This document shows, piece by piece, positions 47,806 through 60,302 of a DNA stretch of 64,000 nucleotides. Source of the stretch: Daphnia pulex. Lineage: Eukaryota; Arthropoda; Branchiopoda; Diplostraca; Daphniidae. Every line of letters begins with the position of its first letter. Position 1 is the stretch's first letter. The notes beneath the pieces are model-generated. The model was not told the origin of the DNA. It made no database searches and worked only from the letters and a program-made list of their open reading frames with translations. The DNA lies in the NCBI RefSeq assembly GCF_021134715.1, contig NC_060021.1:4030001-4094000 (forward strand), written 5' to 3'. The position numbers were made by a program, and so were the translations under genes.

Positions 47806-49125
47806 TTATTGCGTTTCAAGAATTTCCTTTGCTAATTGCAAACGATGCAATTGATTGAATAAAGATTTCTCATAGGCAGTAACGGCGCTGATGCAAGGCA
47901 ATTCACAACACTCAATAAGCTGGCACATGGCTCGTGTGAAAACTATATTGAATTAAAAGGTTATACATTAAATACAAAATACATAAGTTTGTGTTTTATT
48001 TATACCTGATGTATTGTGTATTTTAGAAATTGAGTCACCACTATAGCATTTTTCTTTTAGCTCTTTCTCCTCATTGAATAAGGTTAGTGGTATTTTAGTT
48101 AATGCCTGAAACAAAAAATGTACACATTATTAACATAGGTAATCTTGTAGGAATTATTCTTTCAGTTATCTTTAATTTTTATTCTATTTTTGTAATTTTT
48201 TTTACTTTGAGGCAATGTCCAATAATCACAGGAACATTTTGTGGAACAATGTTAACTGCAATCTCTCTGCTGCTCAATATACCATCAACATCTACAGCTT
48301 GGAAACAGATCATTGAAGAATTAGCAAACTAAGGGACATAGTGAATAGAGAAGAATTTATAATTAAAATAAAATCCAATACTTAAGAACTTTTGATGAAG
48401 AAGATACAAGAAACCAACTAACCTTTTCATTAGCCTCTTGTTGGAAAACTGAAAAAATCAACCCAATGAAATCTGGATCCTGCACATAACAAAAAGTTAT
48501 TCAAAATTTAATATATTGTATGTCTGATATTCCTTGCATATTAGAGGGGTAATAAATCTTTACCATAGCTTGGTAGTTGGCTTGTGTATGTATGTCTAGA
48601 CAAAATAACAGTTTATAATATGAAAGCAAATAACAAATGTGTAATTTATATTTTACCAACATGTGATGGCTGAACTGTAATATGGGGATGTGAATGATAC
48701 CATCCTAGTACTCTTATTGGTTTACTCACTTTAACTGATAGTTTTTCTGCTTTCAGGGTAGCTGCAGATAATTGTAAAGGTGATATTTCCACTCGATCAG
48801 CCTGACTATATGAGCAGGATACAAATTTATGCAATAAGTTAGTGTTGCCACAATAATTGAGATCTTTACCGGACACTTCTTTGGAGGATGACGACACTTT
48901 CAATAAATGATAGCCCAACCACATCTGCCATTGAACTTGAAAAATTTAAATTAGGTTCCACATAACCTGAAAAAAAGACTCATGTTATAGAAATTCTTCA
49001 TACAATATGAATGCTCACAACCAACCCAATAATAATCCCATAATTTCTTCTGTTTCAGTCGATAACGCATGACTTAGGCACGTAAGGTATGCACTCGATT
49101 TCATAAAAACTTTCTGAATTGCCAT
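47806..49125 (-). CDS. BRCC3: BRCC36-type K63-specific deubiquitinase (JAMM/MPN+), 8 exons
   Basis: Exons on the minus strand: 49,125-49,026; 48,966-48,870; 48,805-48,657; 48,595-48,564; 48,479-48,423; 48,328-48,206; 48,105-48,006; 47,942-47,806. All introns have GT/AG and all joins keep frame: 795 bp, 264 residues. BRCC36 cleaves Lys63-linked ubiquitin as the catalytic subunit of BRISC and BRCA1-A. The MPN+ catalytic set is complete: Glu27 in STETEEIMGL, and His103, His105, Ser113 and Asp116 in GWYHSHPHITVQPSHVD. RVEISPLQLSA, FIGLIFSVF, ICFQAVD and SKIHNT are further family landmarks. It is shorter than the human protein (316), mainly near the N-terminus and between residues 35 and 55. The ATG chosen precedes IQKVFMKSSAYLTCL, which aligns with the start of the MPN fold. 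Introns are mostly 56-100 bp. A foldback element lies 65 bp upstream. Confidence 0.92.
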
Positions 49126-49189
49126 TTAGAATTTTTGTATGGTCGGGGCACGAAATAATATCGTCTGCTTGCTTTGTCCTAGTATAAGC

Positions 49190-49471
49190 AGAGCTATAGA
49201 CTCCTGGTCGCTTCACGGCTGTGTTGGCTTCCCTATCCCGGTTTCAGGGTAAAAGTAAGCCGATTTGGAAACTTTAAAAAGCGCCTCTAGTGAGTGTGTC
49301 AGCTGCTACGCTCAGCTACTTTAGAGAGCCTAGATGGCTCTTTTTAACGTTTCCACTTCACAAATTCTGACAGGCCCCACCCTAAAATCTCTGAAAATCG
49401 GCTTACTGTTACCCTAAAACCGGGATAGGGAAGCCAACGCAGCCGTGAAGCGACCAGGAGTCTATAGCTCT
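49190..49471. mobile_element. 282-bp foldback MITE upstream of BRCC36
   Basis: It starts AGAGCTATAGACTCCTGG and ends with the reverse complement; pairing continues for over 100 bp per arm (GGCTTCCCTATCCCGG / CCGGGATAGGGAAGCC, then GGAAAC..TTAAAAAG / CTTTTTAA..GTTTCC). The centre is about 40 bp. No clear target duplication. It is non-coding and lies 65-346 bp upstream of the BRCC36 start, so it overlaps the likely promoter. Confidence 0.88.
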
Positions 49472-50205
49472 TGTCGTCTTAATCCGTCCTAATGTAATGT
49501 GTAGTTGTGTGACTTGCATCCGTTTGGTTATGGGTTACGCCGACAATCGAAAACCCCTAGCGGTCAGATTTTGAACTGTATGCTAAAAGTTCCATATTCT
49601 TACTACAAAATAGGACTATGTTGAGATTCAATTTCAAGTGTACAAGCGATTTTTAAGTCTAAACTCTGAGTCACGTACCAAAGAATAAGCTGGAAATTTC
49701 TTCATTTTGGGAAATATTTATATGCAGTTCAAAATCTGACCACTAGACTTGCGTGGGTTATAGCGCTGGATTTCGCGTGCCATAGTCATGTCATGAAGTA
49801 GGCCTACAGACATAGTCATGATTCATGAAGTACGGTCTGTATTCATGCCTTGATGCCATAGTTTTCAAAATGATGATGGGTGGTTCTCGAACGTTAAGGT
49901 TCTATCCCGGTCACTTTTTTCAATATTGAGAAAAAATTTAATGAGTACGCTAGAAAAATTTGATTAAAATTTTATAAGTCAGCTTCGCTATATGGCTGAT
50001 GTGTAGTTGCGAAGATTCCTTTGTAGGAAGCGTTAAATTCACATCAGTTGCGCTTTTGATTTCGTATAATATTGATACTACAAGTACTTCTAAAATCCCA
50101 CTTAACGCCGAAATTTTTTATTAAAGATGGACAGGACCATACAAAATAAATAGAAAATAGTTGATTCATTCCAACTAAAACATTATCATGTTCTTATAAC
50201 TAATC

Positions 50206-50307
50206 CAGAGTGATAGAGAGTATGGTGAAGCGACGCTGTAGGAATTCTCCATAAGGCTTCATGGAGAATTTCTACAGCGTCCCTTCACCATACTCTTTAT
50301 CACTCTG
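50206..50307. mobile_element. 102-bp foldback element with 7-bp target duplication
   Basis: Two 47-bp arms, starting CAGAGTGATAGAGAGTATGG and ending with its near reverse complement, differ at three positions and enclose the 8-base loop AAGGCTTC. ACTAATC is repeated exactly on both sides (50,199-50,205 and 50,308-50,314). The transcript would be an almost perfect hairpin of miRNA-precursor size. The target duplication argues for a mobile origin. Confidence 0.88.
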
Positions 50308-50359
50308 ACTAATCTATCTGAGAACGAATAAAAATTCATAGTACATGGAAAAGGAAAAG

Positions 50360-53300
50360 TTTATTTATATGAAATGTAACAAATACAGTAGATAAATTCA
50401 TACAAAGGGTAAATGGCTCAAGTTTATGGCACAAAGTCGTTGTGGTAAGTACTGCAGGCCTAGTTTAAGGTGTAAGCAATCTTATGGGCACATAGTGTAT
50501 GTAAAGGCACGCGTTTGCAATCAGCATTATTACGAGCACCAACGTAGAAAAATAGCTACACGTTTCACTTTGCAGATAAATCAAACCGATCTAACAAACA
50601 AGGCACATTTTTTGCAAAATTATTATTGGGTGTTATAAATAATAATTTGTATGTAGGTAAGGAGTCGGCGAAGATACAGATAAATCTTGATGGGAAATAT
50701 TTGCTGGTTGTATTTCAACCATAGTTTGGGAAGGTCGCTTAATTGATTTCAGTTGCAAAGACGGTAAATAGAACAAAAAAAAACACCGTCCATATAAGAA
50801 ATACGGGTTCATACTACAGCTAACAGTGTGCAGAGGAGATTTCAAAAAGTTACTTTTGCTGACTTGCAATTACTACAAGTGAAGAACAGTCGAAGATGTA
50901 AATAACGTATAATTTTATGTAGAACGGATTGATGAGAAATTTAATTTATCTCCTTTTAAAATTATTGTCATATTAGTCCACAGACTCAGTGATGAACTGG
51001 TCATTGGTCAAAAACAAATTGCCCAAGTTGATAAACGGCTATTGTCTTTTGGTTTGCGCCCGCATTTTTAGTAATTAATCGAAGCCTTCCGGAAAACTAG
51101 ATTGTCGATTTCACAACTCAGGAGCTGACAATTCGACAGGTTCAAAAACACTGAATCGTAAGGATCGAGTAAACTTGATCGTTCAACTAAAGAGTAATGC
51201 AGTACATCTGGATATAAATTAGATCCAACTAGTTTTTTTTTTTTTTTGTTTTGTTTTTAAGATACTGAGGTAGGAAAAATCAAATAAGGTGTAGCTGGTC
51301 AAGGCAACGTTTGAAATATTTACATGATAAATGGGAAAAAACACACATTTGGGGTACGATCAAGTTCACGAAATCTCACGATAACTTTATAAAGAAAAGA
51401 CGTTCGGATTAGAAGCAGATAAAATTAAATTACTATTCCTTGCTAGCAGAAGTAGACCTTGTTCAAAGTATTACGCGGTTTGCAGCGGCGGTTGTAAGAG
51501 CGACTTGCTGATGCAGGACAGGGTCTCCAGATCAATAGCCAATGTTCTTCGCAGGCCATTGGCCGCGGGATTTCGTAAGTAGAGCACTACACACCGTTAA
51601 GCACCTACAGGTAGATAGGATATGGGGAACGATGAGCCAAAGGTGGGGAATTACATGGGTGTTTAAGAGATAGAAGGTAATAATTGGGTGGCAAGTTTTA
51701 TTGGTGTTACCAGGTGCAAGAAAGTCACGAAAAGGTAAGGGAGTTTCAGGTAAGGGATATTGAAAGAACGAATAGAAAAAGAAAAAAAAAATCGTTAGTA
51801 TCAAATGGTCCCATCGATATTGATTAAGTGGCATGGATTAGATCAAGAAGAGTTAGTAATATGAAATCCTTATGCAATACGTAAAATCTTCGTCAACCGC
51901 TTCTTTTGGCCTCAGGATAAAGTAGACTAATTTAAGTTTGCACAGCCAAGAAATTGAAGCCCTGCCCTAAGACCAACAAGTCCCAATTGATGGAACACTA
52001 CCACTGAAAAGGCGAGTCGCTAGTTAAGGTTTCCGCTTCTGAGTTAAAACGCAAACGCAGTAATCGAAATAACACCAAATACGTCATTTCACATACAAAA
52101 CCAAAGGAAGCAATGGTAGAAGGGATGCGACTACATCGCATAGGAAACCGTAATAAACTAAGTAAAAGTCACGCAAATGATTTTTAGAAAGGCATACCAC
52201 TGTATTTGGCTGAAACAATTATATATATATATTCATTATATATATAATAGTAAATATTGGCACTAAGTACTTCGGATGTTTTCTCTGCAAATCAAATGAC
52301 ACGAAAGACAAACAATGGTCTTCGCCATAAAAAAAAAGAAAAAGAAAAACACTCGAAACGGTCCAACAAGAGTTCGAATGCGATACAGCTAAACTGAAAG
52401 TAGTAAAAACGTTTTAAAGAAAATAGAATGACTTAAATGCAATTTGAAACTGTACATGAAACACGAGAAACATAACACGACACTCGGATAACAAACAGAT
52501 CTTAAATTTTAGCTGTCGAAATTATTTGATTCTTGGTTGCCACCTGCTTCAATCTTCAGCTAATAAACGTTCAATTAACGCCGGTTAATGAATTAGTTTT
52601 CGAGGAAAATTACAAGGTTGACAAGTACATTCAAAGTTCAGACCATTTGTATGTTGTTTCATTCAGTTCGGTAGTAAGATATCAGTGATACTATAATTTT
52701 AAAAAATCCAAAAATAATTGATTCGTTTAACGAGAAAGCGAGCTTGCCGGCCTGAATTTAACATATGCCATGTTGCACATTTTTATGAAGCAGATTTCCA
52801 CTGTCCTTTTTGTAATTCGCCCTTTAGCGAGCCTTTAACACATTGAGGAAAAAGCACGAACTTTGTTCAATGATTGCACTCTCGCCCTAACAACTTGCAA
52901 GATTGAAGATGGATTTGTTTACGGGCGGTAGTGAAATGAGAAAATGGCCACGAGCGAATGAACGTGTAGGGCACCGGATTTGGTGTGTGTGTGTGAAGTT
53001 CTTAATAACGGGATAAACTGCATCTGTCATCATCGTTATATTGCAAACAGCAATAAAACATTTGAAGTAACGAAACACGCAACCTAACTTCACAGAGACG
53101 AGCCAAATCATTTTTACACAGAACGTTCGCCTTGAATGCACGAAACAGCATTGATAGCTTTAAAATTAAGGCAAATTTACCGACAAATTGATCAAAGCGA
53201 CATTTCAACAGTAATTCGCACCTAGCTCCGACGCTTGGCTTACACGAACTCTCACGTTTAAAACACAACACAATTGGTTTTGTGCGTAAATGTCTATATA

Positions 53301-54517
53301 TATATATAAGATGTTAGTATTAGTAAGTTAAGGTTTGGTTGGAAGAGGCAACGCACCTGGCCTGAATATCTGGGACAACTGCTGGATGGTTGGGTTGGAT
53401 TTTTGTTTGTTTTTGATTGGTTTGTTTTTGGGTGGTAGTTGTTGGTTGGCTTGTTAGTTGAGGTCGTTCCTTTGGTAAGGATGCTCTCGCCCTTGCGAGC
53501 CCAGATGGCGTCTCAGCTTCCCACTAGCGCCTCCTACAATCAGCCAGACAGAGGGAGCGGAGCGGCCGGTGTTTCATTAGTATGTTTATGTTTAAATACA
53601 CTGAAGAAGTAAAGACAGATAATGTGATTCATAAAAACAAAAGACAAAACATTTGGTTCTTAAAACATTCAATTCGTCATTTATCCTATTATGTTAAGTA
53701 AGCTGATTTAAAGCGTCGTGCCTGCGAGGATTGAGTACCGGACCATCAGTCAATTGCTAAAACAATTGACCGAGAAAGGTGTTTGAACCAAACTGACCAA
53801 TTTTTTTGTCAGTTGATTTAAAAACACGAGATTTCAATCAACTCCAAAAAAATTGTTGCACTTAATCAACCAGCAGGCACGACACCTTGATGGCATCTCA
53901 AGACCAGATTAGTGTGGGCGATTGTTTTCAATTAACACTTTACTCCTGAAACGTATCCAACTTCAATTGTATAAAACGCTCACTGAAGAAAAGCGAGGAC
54001 TTTTAAGAAAATTGCTAGACGTACATCCTTTTGCGATTCCCTTAAAAAAAAATCGCAGTAATGGATGGGAATGTTCTTTTGCAAGTCCATTACTACAAAT
54101 TGAACTTGATGAAAATTTGTTCTTACGACTATTTAGATATCCACGCAGCAAGAGAAAGCAAAGTACGAACTTACACTTTAATAACGCAGCTAAAGAAACC
54201 AGAAAATTATTTTTTTTATGTGCCACTATGATTTGACGTGGTTTTGCCCCCCCCCCCCAAAAAAAAATATATATATATATATATCTATATAAAATAGAAT
54301 AAAATAAATCGTACTGCTTGCATTAAAGCACAAGGCACGAAATATGCCAAAGTTCAACTATAACTAAAACGTAATCAAGTCCCTAAGCTTAAAAAATCAA
54401 GTCATAATCTAAAGACTAAAAATAGCTCTGAACAAATCAAATAGCATACATGGAAATAATAATCTAACAGTTTTCGAAATCAATAATGCTTATAAAATTT
54501 AGGGAAAGTGAAAGAAG
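50360..54517 (-). other. how: Presumed 3' UTR and downstream flank of how
   Basis: There is no convincing coding sequence over 4.1 kb. The minus strand carries nine ACTAAY hexamers between 50,972 and 53,913 (plus-strand positions 50,972, 51,794, 51,852, 52,592, 53,313, 53,319, 53,453, 53,576 and 53,908); the opposite strand has few. AATAAA-type signals occur, for example at 50,360-50,365. The 3' end is not determined. TA microsatellites lie near 52,224 and 53,293, and a C-run followed by A and TA runs near 54,248-54,285. Confidence 0.45.
53313..53330 (-). promoter_or_regulatory. Clustered quaking/HOW response elements
   Basis: The minus strand reads TAACTTACTAATACTAAC: a UAAY half-site followed by two ACUAAY cores within 18 bases. 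Quaking/HOW-family STAR proteins bind ACUAAY with a nearby UAAY. If transcribed as how 3' UTR this would allow HOW to bind its own mRNA (inference). Confidence 0.5.
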
Positions 54518-57500
54518 CTATCGGGCAAACAACCCACCAGCGGTGCCGTCGTTGGATGACGGCACGCCCGTCTGGTATTCTGCCAACAGTTGAGATGACA
54601 GGCCAGCGGCGGCGGCGGCCGCAGCTGCGTAGTTGGAATATTCAGCGGCAGCAGCGGCAGCATAAGGTGAATAGAGCAATCCAGCAGCGGCGTCTGCAGC
54701 ACTGATAAGTGGAGGTGGTCCTCCCGATGCAGCTGAATTGAGAAGAGCTGCCATGGATGAAGCGGCTGAAGAATGTTGCATCCCTCGTGGCGAGAGAATG
54801 AGAGGAGCTCCAGCTATACCGTTCCACGAATCTGTGTTCAACATAATAAATGTGGGATTAAAAAATTAATACAAAATCAATCATTAAACGGTACCTTTCG
54901 ATGACGCTTGGTTGAAATAGTACTCTGTAATACGAAGAGAACAAACAGAAAGCTGCGTTAGTATGTTGCAACCATGAAGAACATGAGAAAAGCATTGACG
55001 AAAGAATTACCAAGCTGTGAGGCACCCGCTGAAGGATTTCGTAGTCCACCTGGTGAGCCTAGCCCAACTCCTGGCTGCAACAAACGAGGGGCATCTGAAA
55101 AACACGAAGCGGGAACTTTTAGAACACAAATAAATAAAATAAAGTTACAGTCGACAAGGAAAAACGAATGAGCTAAAATTGTGAACAAATTTAAAGTTAT
55201 GAATCCTATTCCACGTAATACACTATCACGAAAAAATCAATTATTTCCTAAAAACTAAATCAAATTCTTGAAGTAGAGTTAACTGATTCGACGACAGAAA
55301 AATCCTCCGATTATTTTCATCCCTGTAGGACACTATCTATATATATATATTTTTTTTTTACAGTTTCTGCCGAGGGGTTGATACAATGAAAAGATTATTT
55401 TAAATACAACATTGACATCAGACTCTTAGTTTCGGTGGTCAAAGTTTATCGATTTTGAACTGGTCTGAACAGCTAATTTTCTAATTAAAGATACACAGAT
55501 GATTATGGTTCAAAAATGTTCAAGTTAGGGGTTATTGAATTCTCAAATGCAAGAAAATCGTACACGAATTGATGGCGGGAGAAGGAGGACGGCTCGCGAA
55601 CTGCTGAAGCATCTGTGTCTCATAGAACCCTACCACTCGTCAATGGAGTAAATGGTATTTTAGAAAAATTCTTCGAGAAAAGGTAACCTAGGATCTCTCA
55701 TAGATACTTAAACGATCATCAACAGTTTAGTTTTAATGGTTAGATTGATTTTGGGCAAATTAGTGATACATAGCCGTGGAATTAGAATCAATCACCGGGT
55801 ATTTTGAAATAATCGACGAGTATGGTAATGTGGTAAGCTTAGTTTTTTGTTGTTGTTGTTCAGAAATGGTTGAAGCGCATATTATACGGTTAAATTGAAT
55901 TTTTACATTAAATTACGCAAACGAGTAAAAATGAGTTGTAGTCAAAAGTAGTTGAGACTTACATATGCTGAGCAGATCAGCCCCTTTGCCACCTCCCACG
56001 CCAACTCCACTAACGACCCCTCCTCCAACACCACTTCCAGGTTGACCAAGTTTGGCTGATGGATCTCGGTAAGTTCCATTTATGATCGCCAATTCCATAA
56101 GCTGTCGTTTTTTTAGTTCGTCTTCTCCGTCCGCCTGCTCATTAAACCAATAAGACTCAAGCGTCAGTATTAACGTAGAATGAAATTCAAATGCCGCGTC
56201 TTTTACCGACAGAACAGTTATATCATAGAATTCAATGAAATATCACAATGACTTTACATTTGTAAACAATACCCGAAAAATAAACTTTTTATTTTACCAT
56301 TAATAATAAATAAAATAAAACATTTCGAGTTTGCTAGCGAAAATAACCGCAAAATGAGTTCTTTTCAACGTTTTGATCCGCTTCTTTCTAGCTGAATTAC
56401 ACATTAACCATGATCAATTTATAATTGCCAATTTTTAAAACAAAAAAAGATATACTACGTCTTAACGCTGAATGAAAATAGAAACACAAAATTGGGAAAA
56501 AAAACATTTCTTTTTGTGGTCTACTCGGAGATTCGTTGCATTTCAAATTGGTACAAATTTTAAATGGCAGATGGCGGTTGCGAGCTTGGGCTGTATCTAT
56601 TTTTACCAGGTTGGTGTAATATTTAAAAAAAAATTTTCAGATTATTATTTCTGATATAGCTAAAGCATCAAGTGTGCTCCGTATCCTACAGCACAAGAAC
56701 TTTTTTTCCCGTTTTACCTACCACCTATATATTTTTTTATTGTCTGTTCTTACGTAATTCCTGAATGTACGTAAGTTTTTACTAGAAGATAACAATCAAC
56801 AATGGAGACTGAAATTTTAAAATAATGAAATACAACAGCGAAATCAGTCAACCAATCGAGAATTAAAAAAAAAAAAAAAATAGAGCAACAAATACTTCAT
56901 TTGTGGTTCGGGATCGACTGCCGCACAAATTTACGGCACTTTTGTTTGGATAATACGATGGCAAAAGGCAATTTTGTGGCAAGCTAACTTGTCTTTTATC
57001 GAAAGAAGAACTCACACAAGCTGTCAAAACAGTGCAGCTACCGGACATTGAAAAATTGAAAATGGGAGGATGGATAAATGAAATAGTGTTTGACTTACGG
57101 CTGGAACAAGAAGCTTTCTTATTTCATCCACGGCGCGCTGCAGCTTAACTTTCGCACGGTTTTCTGTGTCTTCAACTGTGATGAGAACGTGAAGTTCGTC
57201 GTTCAAGTGTTCCCAATTTGGCTTGCCCCGATTTTGTTCCTCCTGTTGGATTAATATATAAAGAAATATTAGGACAAACCAATCTCGTCTGTGGTTAACT
57301 CAAAATTGACTCTTCAATATGTGAAAAGGTTGGTCATTTCCTCAACCCGTGAGGAAATGTGAACGAGAACAACAGTACAAAACAAAGTTATCGTGCCATC
57401 GACTTCCTGAGTGCAGAGAATTGCAATCCAACATTGTTACCGGCCTCCAGTATAACCAGCATAATTGCAGTTAAATCGTGAGACAACAAGCTGATTAAAA

Positions 57501-60005
57501 TTGTGACAATACCACCGAGTCATGTTTAAGCACACTATCACAATTACGGATTTACTTTTTGTAGAAGACTAGAAACGGGCATTGTACCTTTTTCTTGTCG
57601 CGCATAGATCCACGCCCCCTCACCATAATCTTGCAACCCGTTTCTTGTTCAAGTTGTTTAGCTGTCATGCCACGTGGTCCCAAAATGCGGCCGACGAAAT
57701 TAAACTGCAAGGGGGAGAAATCCATTAGAAAGAAAAAAAACAAATCAATTAAAAAAAGTCGACTGATAAATGTTGAGTGGCAAGATTGTCTTACGTCGGG
57801 AAACTCTTTGACAGGAACGTAGACTTTTTCTGAGAGATTCACAGCGGCACCAACAGCATCCGGAAGCACCATGGGTTTTTTCTCAGTCCCATTGATTTGA
57901 AACAGATTGCCGCGCACCTTTCCTATTTCTAATAAATCAAGACAATTCATGAAAAATGAATAAAAATAAATCACGGTGACCTAAAAAAAAGCTGTCGCTG
58001 TGCTAAGACTATTTCTAGATCTTTATAAAAGAAAACGGTTGGTAGATACTTAAAAAAAGGACGCACAATAACTGAGACAAAATTAAACAAGCCCAAGTGT
58101 TTTTGGAGACTTTGGGGGAAAACGTGAATCTAAAAGCGTCGCGTAGCTGCTTCATGTGGGAACGAGAACAAAATTAAATCGCGGGTAGCAACTCAATTCT
58201 CCTCGTCCGGATACAGTGTGTTGTTGGCTCATAATTAACGTGCTGGCGGAATAGACTCAATTCCATTGATAGATTAACCAGTGCGTTGGGGGATCCAATG
58301 TAAGAATATGTTCAACTCTAAAGGTCGATTGAAACGAGTTTTTAAAAACAAACAAAAATGTCCTTTTATGGGTCTATTTAGAACAAAGTAACGGGAATCT
58401 TCGTCTACTAGCGCGTTGAAATCTTTTCGCTCTGAAAGAATGCAGACATACGCATAGCTTCTGAAACTATCACAAACTGTTATGGTTCCGCGTTCCCTAT
58501 TTTCCCAACTGTAGGATTCAACAAGAAGAAGAAGAAGAAGAAAAAAAAAAGAAAGCCGGCTAAACTTGCCAGTAGTGGAAAAACTACGGGCACAAAAGAG
58601 AAAAAATCAGGTCAGTATGTCCAAGAAGAGAAAATGTTTGTCCGGTCTCGTGGAACCCCAAAATGTTGCAGCACGCGTACCTTTTAAACCGTTGGTTTAG
58701 TTACGAGTTTCCATATGAATAGAACCCAATCCCAAATAGACCTAGCACAAACACGCATTTGTGAAACAAGATAACAAAGAAAAAACGAATAAAAAACCCA
58801 AAAAATCGTCGCTAATGAATAAGAATCTCCCACACACGGTATGAATGAATTGCACGTTCTCAATCTATTGGTCCTATTACCAAATAAGGTGGGAATCGTG
58901 AGCACAAAAAAACGCCTCGAGATAATAATGACGCATCCCAAGCCATTCGATAAGCCCCAATTATATTTGCACTTGATGTGAATGACAAGAAATGGCTGAA
59001 TGTTTAAGCGCTCTTTTATTTTAAACTGGACAAAGGAAGGGTGTGTCTAGGTGTAGCAAACTTAACACGACGAAACTTGAAAGAAAAGCAGGGATGGAAA
59101 CAGGAAAAAGAAACCAGAGTCACAGGCAAATTGAGATTCTCGTTTTTTCTTTTTCTTTGCAGCCTGGTATGAAGTTGGTATGCGCACAAGAATACAAAGT
59201 TAAGACAGCACAGCGGAGAATACTAAAGTCGGTCGTCGACGCTGTCGGGGGAAATCCGACACAAGACACACAAAAAATAAAAAAAAAGAGACGAAAGGAA
59301 AGACAAGGGGGTACGGCCAGAGCCAAAAGGAAAAGGGAGAGAGAGAGAGAGAGAGAAAAGAAAATAAGGGAGGTCAGGGGCTAAAAATAAAATAAAATGG
59401 CGCCCGTCTCAACACGCGAGAGAGACCTACTCCACACGAGAGTTTTGGAAAGAAAAACCCACCCTGAAATTAAGTCTAACATCTCTCAAGATGGCTAATC
59501 GATCACGCCACATAGCTGCGTCCGAGACGCTGTCGAGCATAAATCAAACGAGGGATAGACAAGAAAATAATGAGTCAGATTTTGATTTTTTACCTTCGTC
59601 GAGCAGTCGTTCGACATGATGAAATACGTTGGGCAGGGCGGCCAATTGTTTCTTGTCTTTGAGAAGCTGCGCCAAATAATCGGCGACACTTTGCGTGTTG
59701 GCCGCTGCAGCGGCGGCGGCAGCGGCGGCCGCCGAGGCCGACGTCGACGACGAAGACGAAGACGACGAGGAACAAGAGGCTGGCGGTTGCATCATCATCA
59801 TCGCGGCGGCCGCGGCCGCGGCAGAGACGGGCGACGTGCCTCCCAACGTTGGCGAAGTTGTGCCGCCAGCAGCAGCTGCTGCCGCCGCCGCTGCCGCTGC
59901 CGCCATAGTCACGCTGATGACACTGTTGTTCATGTTGAGAGGTAAATTGTTGTTGGTATTATTGGAAGCTCCGACGCTGCCATCCACCATGATGACGTCA
60001 GTCAT
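54518..60005 (-). CDS. how: Held out wings / quaking STAR-family RNA-binding protein, 8 exons
   Basis: Coding exons on the minus strand: 60,005-59,594; 57,928-57,795; 57,704-57,588; 57,242-57,099; 56,134-55,963; 55,094-55,011; 54,924-54,895; 54,831-54,518. GT/AG sites and phases agree throughout: 1,407 bp, 468 residues. HOW/quaking proteins dimerise and bind ACUAAY-containing RNAs, controlling splicing, export and stability in muscle, tendon and glia. Residues 1-103 are low-complexity with Ala and Ser runs; QUA1 is about 104-140 ([13 protein letters not shown]), KH about 175-250 with the GPRG loop at 191-194 ([16 protein letters not shown]) and [16 protein letters not shown]2 about 265-292 ([17 protein letters not shown]). 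The C-terminus is Gly- and Ala-rich. ATG 60,005 is the first Met in frame; another lies four codons on. The first coding intron is 1.67 kb, the others 83-964 bp. A GTGGGT donor near the end of the last exon could give a different tail. Confidence 0.93.
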
Positions 60006-60295
60006 GGCTGTTGCGAAAACCAACGAAACGTCGGCAGGACCAGAAATGAACCCAACTCACTAGCCACACTAGCGATTCTATCTCAATTTCCCACGTTAAT
60101 ACAAAACCAACAAAGAATTGAACTCAAATGTCACACTCATCAACTCGTCGGAGTCGAACCCATCAAACTCTAGCACCAACTGTAAGAAAAGAAACCCCCC
60201 AAAATAAAGGAAAGAAATGTTGACGCAAGAATCTGTTGGTCGATTCGTGAGAGAGAAGATGAACGCAGTTTCCGTCTGCCAAAGCGAATATAAAA

Positions 60296-60302
60296 GCTTA
60301 TA
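60296..60302 (-). promoter_or_regulatory. Possible TATA box of how (overlapping one on the other strand)
   Basis: TATAAGC on the minus strand lies about 290 bp upstream of the how start codon. The overlapping plus-strand sequence TATAAAAG (60,289-60,296) is also TATA-like, so direction is not settled, and non-coding upstream exons cannot be excluded. Confidence 0.3.

Noticed and set aside
50426..50638. 70-codon frame starting MAQSRCGKYCRPSLRC.
   Set aside because: No recognisable domain, and it lies antisense to the presumed how 3' flank.
53922..54236. 104-codon frame on the plus strand with charged, helical-looking content.
   Set aside because: It starts at a non-ATG codon, is antisense to the presumed how 3' UTR, and resembles no family.
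60006..60023. A how start upstream of the chosen ATG, giving an N-terminus with VFATA before MTDV.
   Set aside because: The upstream codon is TTG; the first in-frame ATG is at 60,005.
59616..60063. Arg-rich and Ala-rich frames on the plus strand opposite how exon 1.
   Set aside because: They are shadows of the GC-rich Ala/Ser codon runs of how exon 1.
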